From Paraspadella gotoi (Eukaryota; Chaetognatha): a DNA stretch of 64,000 nt. The position numbers and the translations under genes were made by a program. The stretch is from assembly GCA_051294375.1 (NCBI GenBank), contig CM119270.1, positions 8,667,213-8,731,212 on the forward strand, written 5' to 3'. Below the pieces are notes generated by a model, which worked only from the letters and a program-made list of their open reading frames with translations, did no database searches and had not been told where the DNA came from. Numbering within the stretch: position 1 is the stretch's first letter; each line of letters starts with the position of its first letter. Positions 10,515 to 21,581 of this stretch are shown here, one piece after another.

Positions 10515-10554
<40 letters not shown>

Positions 10555-10601
10555 GGAGAGAGGAGAGGAGAGAGAGAGAGAGAGCCCAAAAAACTGGTTC
10601 A

Positions 10602-10854
10602 ATTAAGATAAAACGTCTCCGAATCGTCTCGCGCTGTTTCGTTTATCCCGAGTCGAATATTAGCGATGGAGACTCGATTTTCATTATGAGATGGATCGTG
10701 TCGGCGGCGGATGCTGCTGCTGCTGCGGCGGCGGCGGCGGCGGCGGCCTCGGCCGTGGGGGGCGGAGGGGGAGAAGGCTCGGGACTCGGTCATGCGAGAG
10801 AAGGCGGGAAGCGAGGAGAGCGAAAGGAAAAACTGGACAAGTTTTTGGATCAAA
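10602..10854 (+). CDS. weak exon candidate with a poly-Ala run
   Basis: An open plus-strand frame includes VSRCFVYPESNISDGDSIF, an ATG at 10686, a run of about twelve Ala codons (GCT then GCG), a Gly-rich patch and KRGERKEKLDKFLDQ, ending at a usable donor GTAAAG. The antisense strand is also open (NENRVSIANIRLGINETA). No domain is recognisable. A GCN-repeat-bearing CpG-rich patch is the alternative. Confidence 0.25.
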
Positions 10855-11314
10855 GTAAAGTTTTGTTTAGTTTTCAATTTTTACAATTTTGTTTAATTTG
10901 CATTTGTCACCTCTTTTTGTTTAGGGGTTTTAGTATTATGTTTTCCCTTTTTTCACTTTTAAATTTACCAATTGTTTTTGGGTCATGTTTGCTTGCTTCA
11001 GTAATTGAATTTTCCGAAACGTTTTCGAATATTCTCTCTTTCCAGCTCAACCCAACAACATTACATCCTGACGAACAAAGCATATGAAAATATAAATACA
11101 AAAACGTATATATCTTTACAAATTCGAAACAAATCAAAGGCCATAAGGACATCACTTCGTCCGAAATGTGTTTTAAAATGGTTTTCATCGATTTTCTACT
11201 AAAAAAAATAAGCCAGAGGCTCAGAGGCTTCACTGCCAACATTTAGGACGAAAAAGATTCAGAAGATTTTGGCGAGTTCCTTCAGGCAAATCACTAAACG
11301 AAGAGGAATCCAGC

Positions 11315-11391
11315 ATGTCTCTCTCTCTCTCTCTCTCTCTCCTCTCCCGTCCTCTTTTAACCCTCATCTCTCTTGCTCTTCTCATCTCTCT

Positions 11392-11426
<35 letters not shown>

Positions 11427-11454
11427 TCTCCTCTCTCTCTCTCTCTCTCTCTCA
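11315..11454. repeat. (CT)n microsatellite
   Basis: Interrupted CT tract of about 140 bp. Confidence 0.95.
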
Positions 11455-12388
11455 TCCCGAAAAAAATGTTTCTGAAAGGATTCTCGTGTTTTCTCCTTTT
11501 GGGCCTCAACTTTTTTTTTTGAAAAAGGATGATAATCTTCCACACGGCTATTTAGTTTGAAGACATTGCGAACGAGATAGGGGGATAGAAAAGGTGAGGG
11601 GAGAAAAAGATAGATAGATAGATAGGTACGTATATAGATGGTCAGAATGACTAGATAGATAGATGAATAGTAGATAGATAAATATAAAAATATCTGTAAG
11701 TTAAATAATATTAAAAGATTAGTAATATAGAAGTATAAATTGATAATTTGATAATACAATGAAAGAGTAGCAAAAAGTAGCACTAAAGTTTTCGGATAGA
11801 ATCGATCCCGTTGAATCAATATTTTCAAGAGAAATGTTTAGATTTACAACGATTTCTATATCATCTTTTCTCTGACCTTAATCACACCTTAGACTTAGTG
11901 AACGGATGCTTGAAACAAACTCACCAAGTACATAGTATTATACAAGCCTCTTCAACAGAAAAAGACCACAGAGAAACATAAAAAAAGAAAAAAACATAAA
12001 AAAACATAAAAAAACAAAAAAAACATAAAAAAAAACATAAAAAAGCAGTGTCTAATCGTTGGCAAACGAAGAAAAAGCGTCGAACGTAATCGTCGCACTC
12101 GACTTTTTGGGTCAGAGCGAAATCGTAAACTCGGGAGGGCAAAGTTTAAGATAAGCCACTCGAAAGAAGTTGACGCGAGAGAGAGAGTGAGAGAGAGAGG
12201 GAGAGGAGGAGAGTTAGAGAGCGAGAGAGAGAGAGAGAGAGAGAAATGGAGATTGAGAGAGAGAGATTGAAATGGAATTTTATTTCTTGATTCTCTGAAT
12301 CAGTAAACCGTAAAAGGAAAGAGACGGCGAGGAATAAAAAAAAACACACCTGAGGATTAAAAATTTTAATAAAATGTATGAACAAAAT

Positions 12389-12390
<2 letters not shown>

Positions 12391-12433
<43 letters not shown>

Positions 12434-12508
12434 ATTAAAGAATTAAAGAAATAAAGAATTAAAGAAAGAAAGAAAGAAAGAAAGAAAGAAAAAAGAATGA
12501 AATAAATA

Positions 12509-12568
<60 letters not shown>

Positions 12569-12569
12569 A
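12391..12569. repeat. (AAAG)n microsatellite
   Basis: About 180 bp of AAAG units with AATTAAAG and AATGAAAT interruptions. The Phe/Leu/Ser frames on the minus strand are artefacts of the repeat. Confidence 0.95.
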
Positions 12570-13185
12570 GGAAGTAAAACATTTGAACTGAAATGTAAGA
12601 CCCTCTCCTTATCTTTCTCAAACAGATCCCTTTTCTCCTCAGTAAAGGCCTCACATCTCAACCAGATCCCTCAAGACCCCATCGCTTCGACCTCCGCCCT
12701 CCGCCTAACAACCTCTGCTCCGTGCCCTCTCCCCCGGCCGCTTCCTGACTAACCAATGGGCCATAGAACGGAAGAGGCCTCTCTCCCGAAAGGCGGCTTC
12801 TTCCGTCAAGTATCACTTACCCTCGATTCTCATTTGGAGTGAAACCCTTACCCTTTGAGGTCGTCAGGGGGTCATTCGGACATCCGCTCTTGCCCATCGT
12901 TCCCCCTCCTTCATGTCTCCCTCTAGTGTAGTGTCTCGATCTCTGTCTTCGTTTTGCTAGTTGACTAAGGAATATTTACGCCGGTAGATTTTCCCTACTT
13001 TTCGTATCGTAGTCGTCGTTGTCAAGTTACATCCTCGTCTGTCCTGATCGTCCAAATTTGACCGCCAATCTCCGCTGTTTTTCCCCGTCAAATATTCGGC
13101 ATTTATTCGTCGTCCTGATTAGATCGATCGACGTCGTCATCGTCGCCGTCATCGTCGCCGTCATCGTCGTTGTCAGCGTCGACAG

Positions 13186-13229
13186 ATGATTCAAAAGTCC
13201 GAGGGTCAAGTGGGTGAAGAAGTGGATCG
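13186..13229 (+). CDS. candidate short first coding exon
   Basis: ATG followed by IQKSEGQVGEEVDR, ending at a perfect donor (CG then GTAAGT). It lies just downstream of a CpG-rich patch with GTCATCGTCGCC repeats (about 13110-13180) that could be a 5' leader or promoter. No partner exon was found, and an accidental GTAAGT is possible. Confidence 0.3.
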
Positions 13230-13399
13230 GTAAGTCTGAGGGTGAGTGAGGCGAAAAGAGCCGGACGAGGAAAGGGCGCTTATTAAAGAGTGAAGTGTCG
13301 TAAAGGAAGATGAGTTACGAGAACTTTCCGTTTGTACGAAAGTTAAATCTTAACTTGACGTAAAACTATTGGACAAGTGAGAGTGTGTGAGTGTGTGTG

Positions 13400-13437
13400 A
13401 GAGAGAATAGAGGAAGAGAGAGAGAAGGAAGAGAGAG

Positions 13438-13498
<61 letters not shown>
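13400..13498. repeat. (GA)n microsatellite
   Basis: Interrupted GA tract 170 bp downstream of the candidate first exon. Confidence 0.95.
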
Positions 13499-13501
<3 letters not shown>

Positions 13502-13934
13502 TCTCAGAAATCCTGAACTTTGAACCAAATTCGAAGGCAAAAATCATCTGAACTTCGTCTTCGCTTTCAACGAATCGTTCCAAACGAGATTTTCCCTTTG
13601 ATTTTTTAGGCGAGATTTAGATTCTTTTGTTTTATTGACATTTTCATGAGCACATCATTTTCTTGTCACACCTACACATACACCTTTAATATGTACAAGA
13701 AATCAAGTTTTCTACTCGGTACTCACCGTAATTATTTTTTCTATATCACATATTTTATCATCTAAATCATTTTTCACTACAGCGACTAGGGCCCTGTTAT
13801 CTTAACGCGAATTACTCACGATGAATCGAGTCTGCCTTTAAACCCCCTAACTCCTCCCCCTCCTCCTCCTCCTCATCTCTTCACTTTGCCCGCCGCAATT
13901 CCTCCCTCTACATCTTCTCCACAAACATATTTTG

Positions 13935-14215
13935 AACCCAAACCCACACAACTCCTTCAACCCACAAAACCCCGCACCTTAACCACAACCTACTCTCAAA
14001 CCCACAAAACCCCTCGCACCTCCTTTATACCCACAAAACCCCTCGCACCTCCTTTATACCCACAAAACCCCTCGCAACTCCTTTATACCCACAAAACCCT
14101 CGCAACCTTTATACCCACAAAACCCCTCGCAACTCCTTTATACCCACAAAACCCCACACAACTCCTTAAACCCACAAAACCCACACAACCCTTCAAACCC
14201 ACAATCCAACCCCGT
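13935..14215. repeat. 30-bp minisatellite, G-rich on the minus strand
   Basis: Repeats of a ~30-bp unit of the form CCCACAAAACCCCTCGCAAC plus TCCTTTATA, with shortened variants at both ends. Because the unit is a multiple of three, the plus strand stays open for 125 codons (PTKPLATPLYP-like Pro/Thr repeats). I treat the frame as a by-product. On the minus strand each unit carries GGGG, GGG and TATAAAGG. Confidence 0.85.
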
Positions 14216-14969
14216 AAACATCTCGGAGCAGATGTGAGGAGAGAAGGAGAAATCTCTTCGTAAAGTCTTTCACTCAGGAGATGCTTCCCTCCATCCAATT
14301 TTCCGCCGCGAACTACGAAGGCCGACCATCCCCCCCCCCATTAACTCCCCCCTTCTTCTCAATCGCCTTCGCGTCGGATCGCGGGCGGAATGCCGCGCGA
14401 ATATCTTGGGAATGCAATGGTTGTCGACATTCGCTTCGCATCGATGTGATATAATAGAGACTATCAAAAATTATTGGATGTAAAGGATAATGAGTGATTT
14501 AATAGCTGTAGATGTGCACTGTGCGGATGTTGTTTCGGTTGGGCACGTAGAATGTCAAATAAAGAAATAAGGAGATGATGCTATGGTCCAGTTCGCGTCG
14601 GAAATTGAAGGTCAGCGCAAAGTCGCCGTTTTGCGACTTCGTTCCGGTGTAGGCGACTCATGCTGTAAGAACGGCCCACCTGCTGCTTTGGTGTCAATCT
14701 TGAACCATCCATTCGCCGTCTTCATCAGAAACATAATTTCCATGATTTACACTCCTAAAGCTACCGCGTTTAACACAATGGTAATCTCGTTAATATTCTT
14801 TTTTTGTTTACTATGTGAGCAGCCGAATTAATTTTACATTTTATGTCACATACTGATAAGAATTGCTAATCTTCGCCGATAAATAGTTCTACTCTTTAAT
14901 ACTTTCTTAATATTAAAAAGTACTTTAAAACATTTATTTACCAAACAAACTTTCTTTAAATCTCGCACC
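14216..14969. other. no confirmed gene; weak minus-strand frame
   Basis: A minus-strand frame ending in TAA at 14499-14501 includes NGDFALTFNFRRELDHSII and SLFLYLTFYVPNRNN. Just upstream in another frame is TANGWFKIDTKAAG before a possible GT. These could be exon remnants, but I recognise no family. The 100 bp before 14970 is the presumed 5' flank of the cysteine-rich gene. Confidence 0.25.
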
Positions 14970-15853
14970 ATGGGTTTTTTAAATTTAATTACCTTGTTAG
15001 CTTTAATATCCTCCTGTTCTTGTCTAAATATCGAGTGCAGAAACAACGGAGATTGTCAAACGAGACAGGATGGTAGCAACTTCTGTTGCTTGGCCGTTAC
15101 CGAAGCAGGTAAATTTTAACAAAGATCATGCAGTAAAGAATTTTCGATGAACTTCGTCGAATTTCAGATGAACAGAATACTGTTTTATAACAAATTAATC
15201 AATCTTCAAATTGATTTCGTTCAAAAGGCAAAGGAAGTACCTGCGTGGATCGATGTACTGAATGCAATTACGAGTTATTGAAGAATCGGTTCCGGATGGA
15301 GAGAGGGAACACCATCTGCATGGGGGACAGATATTATTGCCAAAGTAGCGCCGACTGTCAAACCCTACCGCATCTAGTATTGGACAAATTCGGGGAGCCC
15401 GATCATTTCGAGGCCTGTTGTGAACTTACTTTTCGAAATGGTAATTGATAAAATAATATGTAATGTATTAATAACAACGGTTTTGATTTAGGGAAATAAA
15501 TACCTCATTAAAAAATTCACATCTGTCAAGCTTCTCATTTGAATATTATTTAATATTTTTGGACTAAAAACACCAAAATGCTATTGACTTCCATCCTTCT
15601 TCTCCAAGGCGGCAAAGGAGGAGTCTGCACGTCCAAATGCGCTTCCGATTGCGACGCGCAGAAGATCAACATCCAAAATGTGGCGAAAGCAGAATGCATG
15701 GAGCCCGCACCTAATTCCCGGTCGCTGGAATATTGCGGTCCAAGTCAAGACGGGGAATCTTATCCGGGTCGGAACGCGGCTCGGAACAACGCCCAGCGCT
15801 TTGTCGCCGTCGTCGTCGGCGTCGTGATTGCGCTCTTCTTTGGGCTGCAGTGA
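14970..15853 (+). CDS. secreted cysteine-rich protein, gene 1 (two-repeat, possibly GPI-anchored)
   Basis: Three exons: 14970-15108, 15228-15440 and 15609-15853, both introns phase 1, giving 198 residues. It begins with a signal peptide (MGFLNLITLLALISSCSC). Two homologous cysteine modules follow: C-x5-C-x9-CC-x11-C-x3-C-x2-C and C-x5-C-x19-CC-x12-C-x3-C-x3-C. Each intron falls between the CC pair and the next Cys of a module. The C-terminus is RFVAVVVGVVIALFFGLQ and stop, a hydrophobic tail typical of a GPI signal or a single membrane anchor. AATAAA at 15874-15879 is the likely polyadenylation signal. I do not recognise the family; the C..N.DC...CC core recalls WAP-like folds but the count does not fit. 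Function is unknown, expected extracellular. Its paralogue lies 0.4 kb downstream in the same orientation. Confidence 0.85.
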
Positions 15854-15873
15854 ATCCAACCCAGTGGACACAA

Positions 15874-15879
15874 AATAAA
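15874..15879 (+). terminator. polyadenylation signal of cysteine-rich gene 1
   Basis: AATAAA 21 bp after the stop codon. Confidence 0.6.
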
Positions 15880-16274
15880 GAAAAATAGAACAACAACTAA
15901 TAGCAACTAGAAAAAATTAAACTACTCTGGCGTGAGGTTATGTTTTCATGATTTTCGTCCTTTAAATTACAATCTCTAAAGTTGGAGCAATCAAGTAATT
16001 TCTTTGTTTGAACTTTAGCAATAGGATGTAGATTCATGGGTTGAATCAAAATGTCATTTTACTAGAACAAAAGATAACAATTTTAAGTCGGCAGGCTAGT
16101 GTACTATATGTAATATGAGAACTATATAATACAAAAAATCACATGATTAACCACGATGTTTCAATTATGAGCGATTGGAAGTTTCGCCGAACTAGATCGC
16201 TACTCAAAATCTTACGTACGTTGAGACCTTTCGAATCCGATTTACAGTAAGTAACGCACCATACTTCATCCGCG

Positions 16275-17308
16275 ATGTTCCTTCATTTGTTTAAATTGTT
16301 ATTCCTGACGGGCCTGAGTTTTGGCGAAAGGTACGAATGTAAAAGCAACGCGGAATGTGTAGAGAATTCGGGGAATTTGACCAAGTGTTGCTACGGAGAA
16401 AACGTAAAAGGTAGGGTTTGTTTAGATGAAGATAAATTACTAAGAAAGACTGTGACCCACAGAGAGAGAAAGAGAGATAGAGAGAAAGAAAGAGAGAGAG
16501 AGAGAGAGAATTCATAAAAAACGTTCTCTTAACGTCTCTTTCTAGAACGAAAAACCGTCTGCGTGGCCGATTGCGACTCTTGCATGAAGAGCACTTTCAA
16601 CTTCCCGGTCGATACTCCTGTCTGTATGGGCGACTCGTACAACTGTCTCACTAACGAGGACTGCACGTCTAGCATGAAAGCACTGGACAGTACAGGCCAA
16701 CCGGCCAAATTCATGGCTTGCTGTCAGATCATATTTATCAACGGTAGCGTCGCGTGATTGAAAAAAAAATGATTTCTTTTTATTTACGCTTTTAAACCTG
16801 GATTGGTCGGTGTTTAGTTTCAATATTTAAGATTTATTCCTATCCGTCATAAATCCGTTCATCAGACAATCTCACAAAAAGTGCTTCAGTCCATCAGATC
16901 AGTGAATAAATCTGTCTATTCGTTCAAACTCTAAACCAAGTAACTATCTATTCATCTATACATTCATTTCCTTATCCCTTCATCCATCCATTCACAGGAG
17001 GAAAGGCCGGCATCTGCACGAGCAATTGCGACTGGTGCTCCGCTCGCGAAGTGCGTGTTCGCGGAGCGCGTCTCGCGCAATGCATGAATGCGGAAGGCGG
17101 ATACGGAAACGGATCCTATCCCGGATGCATTCCGCGTTCCAGATCAGGAGAAGGATCTTCCGGCCCGGGCGGCGACTGGAATCCGGATCGACGCCGTGGA
17201 CCCCGCAGGAACGCCGCCGATCGCGGGACGCCGCGTCATTTTTTGGCGACGGCGTCATCGATCGGAAGTTTTCTATGGGTCCGGTTTCGCACGAATGTTG
17301 TCGGTTAA
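16275..17308 (+). CDS. secreted cysteine-rich protein, gene 2 (paralogue of gene 1)
   Basis: Three exons: 16275-16410, 16546-16743 and 16998-17308, both introns phase 1 as in gene 1, giving 214 residues. The signal peptide is MFLHLFKLLFLTGLSFG. The modules are C-x5-C-x9-CC-x11-C-x3-C-x2-C and C-x5-C-x18-CC-x12-C-x3-C-x2-C. Shared landmarks with gene 1 include YxCxSNAEC-like starts, PVCMGDSYNC versus TICMGDRYYC, INGGKAGICTSNC versus RNGGKGGVCTSKC, SYPG, and a C-terminal RNAA motif. The tail has an extra Gly/Arg/Pro-rich segment and a weaker hydrophobic end (FLATASSIGSFLW), so anchoring is less certain. Intron 1 carries a (GA)n tract. AATAAA lies at 17535-17540. A recent tandem duplication with clear divergence is the likely origin. 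Confidence 0.85.
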
Positions 17309-17534
17309 AGCAGCTTTTGGGAAAGGATTTTTTTATTATCAATTTTTTAATCTAATTTTTTATTTATTTATTATTTATTTATGTTTTTTTCAATAGTAAG
17401 TAACGTCATCTAGTTTTTATTAGTACGTCGGTTTTACCTATTTGACTGAGAATGATTTAGGCTTGGACTCAATTGTTAGGGGGAACGATTTTTTGATTTT
17501 TCGTTTTTTTGTTGATCATCATTGAACAATTTTA

Positions 17535-17540
17535 AATAAA
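17535..17540 (+). terminator. candidate polyadenylation signal of cysteine-rich gene 2
   Basis: AATAAA 227 bp after the stop, the first clear signal downstream, just before the (CT)n tract. Confidence 0.45.
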
Positions 17541-17569
17541 GTAACAAAACGGCGAAAAGTTTAATAGTG

Positions 17570-17682
<113 letters not shown>

Positions 17683-18020
17683 CACTCTTTATCACCTTTT
17701 ATCACTCTTTATCTCGCACTCCGTCACTCTTCCTCGCTCTCTCTCCATTTTATCTCGTATATGATAGGGTATTCCGTTATTGGGCGGTTTCCACGAGCCT
17801 GCTAGTTATCAGTTCAGACAGTTTCGATGCCTTCAGCTATTGTCAATAATCCTTCTCAAGCAGACGTTTCCAAACAAACCAGTACAAACAAAGGCGTACA
17901 AACAAGACGTAAAAACACTCTCCGTACGCAAACAAAAGCGAGCGACGCAAAACGTAAAAAAAAAAATATTAATGACTCACGAAAAATCCAACGATAACGA
18001 AGTTCAACTCAAACTTATCA

Positions 18021-18040
18021 AATTGGTACAACCAATATAA
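18021..18040. repeat. solo MITE hairpin in the TRIM intron
   Basis: One copy of the ATTGGTACAACCAAT hairpin about 65 bp inside the intron, without the rest of the element. Confidence 0.6.
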
Positions 18041-18103
18041 TAACATTAATTTCAGAACGAGACAAACAATTTTATCAGCGAGAGCAAAAGAATAGACACC
18101 TAC

Positions 18104-19297
18104 CTTTGCTTGCTTGCACCTCGTCCCCAACGCGTGAACTTCGTGACCGTAATGCCGTCCCTCTTGCAGACATGCGTAGCAGGCTGGCGTCTTGCAGAGG
18201 GCGCAATACATGGAGACGCGTTCGTCTCGGTGGTCGGCGCAACGAGATTGTTTGGACGACGACGATCCTCGGGTCAACGACGTCGCAGCTGCAGCGTTAT
18301 CAGATCCTGCCTCGGCGTCCTCTTCCACCGCAGCCGACGCGACAGCCTCGGCGTAAACAGCAGCGTCGATTAACGAGTGCCTGGCCAGCGGCCCTCGCGC
18401 CGGATGACAGCCACGACGGCACGGGCCGCAGTACAGAACGGCGCACTGTTCGCAGTATACCGAAGCCGGAACTGCGCAAGAAGGGTCCGGACAGAGTTCG
18501 CAGAGCGGCGCCAAACGACGCGGTTGAGGTGGCGGCGCCGGCGGAGAACCGAGAGCGACGTCGGAGCCTCCTCCGCCGGCGACGCTTTTCCTCTTGCCCT
18601 CGACGACGCGTTCCAGGATGCGCGCCAAAGCCCGATTCTTCGGCAGCGAGTGGACGCCGTTCTCGTCGAGGAGTGTCGTGCGACCGCAGGCGGGACATTC
18701 GAGGCTGCAGGAGACGCCGCCGTTGAGAGGGTGGGCAACTAAGTAGTTTGAGGATGGGGCTGGGTCTTGGAGGCGGAGCTGCGGTTGCTGTTGTTGTCCG
18801 ACGGCGGCGCCGCCTGGCGTCGACGGGCAGGATGACGAACCGTTGGAAGAGGATGAGGATCCGACGTAACTCGACGGACGGGAATTGACGCCGCCGCCGC
18901 CGGAGACGCCCGAAACTCCAGAGTCCGTCTCGGAAACCAGGGAAACTTCGTCGTCGGCGTCAACCGGCAGAAGGATTTCTGGCGGAATTTCCGGCGGATA
19001 TAGGAGGCGGTCTTCGTAAGCCGAGTCGTTGGAGGAACCCGAGGCCAGGGATCCGGTCTCGACGGAGGGAAGATCGGCCGAGTGCCGTCGGGGCGACTGC
19101 GGCGGTTGCGGCGGCTGCTGATGTCCAGTCGAATGCTGCAGCGAGAGTCTGGCCAGCTGCGGCAGCGGCACGGAAGGATCGGCGATGTCCTTGAGGAGAG
19201 TCGCCGCGCAGGAAAGGCAGAAGGAATCGTGACAGGGGAGGAGGACGGGGTTCTTGAAGAGGTTGCGGCAGAGCGGGCAACGGAGTTCGGTCTCCAT
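18104..19297 (-). CDS. TRIM9/TRIM67-like E3 ubiquitin ligase, first coding exon
   Basis: A 398-codon exon from METELRCPLC to a phase-0 donor (AAG then GTAGGT). Domains: first half of a RING at residues 7-30 (CPLC, PCHDSFCLSC); a Ser/Pro/Gln-rich insertion at about 33-195; second RING half CPACGRTTLLDENGVHSLPK from 201; B-box 1 at about 266-308; B-box 2 at about 353-395. A RING interrupted by a long insertion, followed by two B-boxes, is the hallmark of class I TRIM9/TRIM67 proteins. In animals these act in axon guidance and synaptic vesicle or cytoskeletal control. I chose METEL over an ATG 12 codons upstream because family members start directly before the RING. The coiled-coil/COS, FN3 and SPRY exons should lie to the left on the minus strand. 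I did not find them, and the cysteine-rich genes occupy that side on the other strand. Confidence 0.85.
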
Positions 19298-19732
19298 CCT
19301 GGGGCGAGAAAAAGACGGGGGCGAAGTTTTCAAAAAAAAAACAACCGATTTTAGTTTTTTTTTCGCGAGAAAATTTGTATGATTTTAGTATTTTTGGAGT
19401 TTCGAGTATTTATTTCCGCGTGCCAAATGACCGAGAATTAAATCGTAGACGAAGATGAGGAAAACATTGACGAGATGATGATGATGATGATCGTTTGAGT
19501 CTCATATTTCTATGAAGAAAAGACTGTTTAAGTAAATTCGTCGCCGGTTGGATAAGCGAGTGAAAATTGACAGAAAGATTAAGCATTGGTGAGCTGCGGA
19601 TAATCAGATGGAAGACGAACTTGAAAGATCTGAAACTACAAATTGCTGTGGCTCATAACAATTTCTATACATTTAAAAAAAGATCAAAAACAAATGAAAT
19701 ACAAAATAAATAAATGTTGGTTTTAATATTTT

Positions 19733-19782
<50 letters not shown>

Positions 19783-20231
19783 GAGGTTTTTTCTATTCAA
19801 GGCGGGGATGAATAAATTTCTTTCATTCCGTTTTATTTAATCATGAAAATTTTTGGTGGACCATCTTTACTTTTTAAGTGTTTGCGAAATCTTCAAATCA
19901 TACTGAGAAAAAAATTGAATGTATAAAAATAATGTCAATTTATGATCAATTTAATTTCTAAATTCATGTCAAAATCACCATCTTTACCTGTAAAAAATCC
20001 TTTCCCACATAACCAATGTAATTGTTACCACTTATTTAAATAAAAGTTAAATAATTGTTAAAAGTTTTATAAAAAAGTATTTTTTTCAAATCTGCCCAAA
20101 ATATTTCAAAAATAAAAAGTTAAACTAGGAGAAAAAAAATAATATTTATGTTTTCAATTTTATTTCTTACGACCAAAGAGCGAAGAAAGAACAACTTCGA
20201 AAACAGAAGAGAGAGAAAAGAGGAAGAGAGA
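19298..20231. other. 5' flank of the TRIM gene, no other gene seen
   Basis: AT-rich DNA with (GA)n at 19744-19780 and (GATGAT)n near 19470. The TRIM promoter presumably lies here, but no core element stands out. Confidence 0.5.
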
Positions 20232-20534
20232 GAAAAGAGAGAGAGAGAGAGAGACTAGAATGAAGAGTTAGAGAAAGAAAGAGAGAAATAAAGAAAATGA
20301 TTGTAGAAGAAAAACAATATTAATGCCAGTCAAATTTATTTATTTCTTGATTTTAGTCAAAATATATCGGTTTTACTAGTTTCCATGTTTTTCTTCGTTT
20401 TGTTTTGTTTTATTTCTGTTTGAAACTGAATCTCCATTTTTATTTTTCTTGTTTAGTTTTTTTTTTTTTTTTTTTCCTGAATGTTGTTCGGGAACAAAAC
20501 TTCCTCGAGTCTCATTTTCCTTCATCCTCCTCCT

Positions 20535-20536
<2 letters not shown>

Positions 20537-20617
<81 letters not shown>
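20537..20617. repeat. (CT)n microsatellite (copy 1)
   Basis: Equivalent to 29998-30079 in copy 2. A second CT tract is at 20883-20951 (30356-30423 in copy 2). Confidence 0.95.
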
Positions 20618-20619
<2 letters not shown>

Positions 20620-20895
20620 CTATTTCCAGGATCTTTCGACCGACGAGGAGAGAAAGGTTTACTTAGGGAGAAGGAAGAGGAAGAGGAGAAAATTATTGGA
20701 ACGAGAAATATTCTAAAAAGTAAAGGGTAAACGAGGAAAACGACGACGATAACAACTCTGACGATATTAACGACGACAATCAATACCAACACCGACGAAG
20801 ACGACGACGACGACGATGACAACGACGAAGACACAGCCAACCGTTTCCTCGTTTTGATCGTCCACGAAAAATCGCACGAAAGTTCTTTCTTTCTT

Positions 20896-20953
<58 letters not shown>

Positions 20954-21581
20954 CCTCTCGCGCAAAGAAAACAATAACTTTCTTTTCCGGTAAATCAGTT
21001 CCGATTTCCATGTGGCATCGCGCCATGTGGCACTCACTATCACCCTAATTGTTTCAGTTAATAGTGTATGATATTTATTTATTACCTCTTTGCTCTATGG
21101 CTTTAGTTTTCTGTTTTGCTGCTTATTTTTACACTGGTAAACATTATGATTATCCTTACTGCGACTACAATTTTTTTTTAAATATGATTTTTTTATTAAC
21201 ATTATTTTCTGGGAAAAGAAACTTTTTATATATTTAAATTAATTCATTGGATTGCAAATGTGGAACCGGAGAATTGAAATCCAATACCATGAAAAATGAA
21301 CATATATTATAATGACATGATTACATTTTCTGATACCATCTCTTCAAGATCATAGGTGTGTTCTGTAAGTGTAACCCAAATTCAGTCAAACCAGAATCGT
21401 GAGTGTTCATTTGTTTAAACTCCCAGTTTTACACTAAAGTTTCCAGATAGAGCTTACCTTAAAGGGATAAAGAAACAAATGCTAATTTTTTTTTATAGAA
21501 AACAGTAATCGTTCGAATAACAGCACAACTTTTTCATAAAGCAAATGTAATATATGTAGTATGAAACTATGTCTATGGCTT

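Larger units (their letters stand above)
9327..13000. other. repeat-rich stretch without a supported gene
   Basis: Contains (CT)n at 9665-9697, 10157-10199 and 11315-11454, (GA)n at 10517-10584 and 12177-12267, and (AAAG)n at 12391-12569. A GC-rich patch at 10602-10854 is listed separately. A second, at about 12640-12960, is open for short stretches on both strands but gives no recognisable product. Confidence 0.5.

Noticed and set aside
13935-14215. CRISPR-like regular repeats
   Set aside because: Units are contiguous without unique spacers, in a eukaryotic genome; a minisatellite.
18106-18726. 206-codon plus-strand Arg-rich frame
   Set aside because: Antisense shadow of the TRIM exon. The minus strand shows RING and B-box cysteines in order.
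20500-21026. Long Ser/Leu and Arg/Glu open frames
   Set aside because: Artefacts of (CT)n/(GA)n tracts, which lack stops in several frames. The same applies at 373, 882, 11315, 17567, 29904, 42598, 44911, 45857 and 46366.
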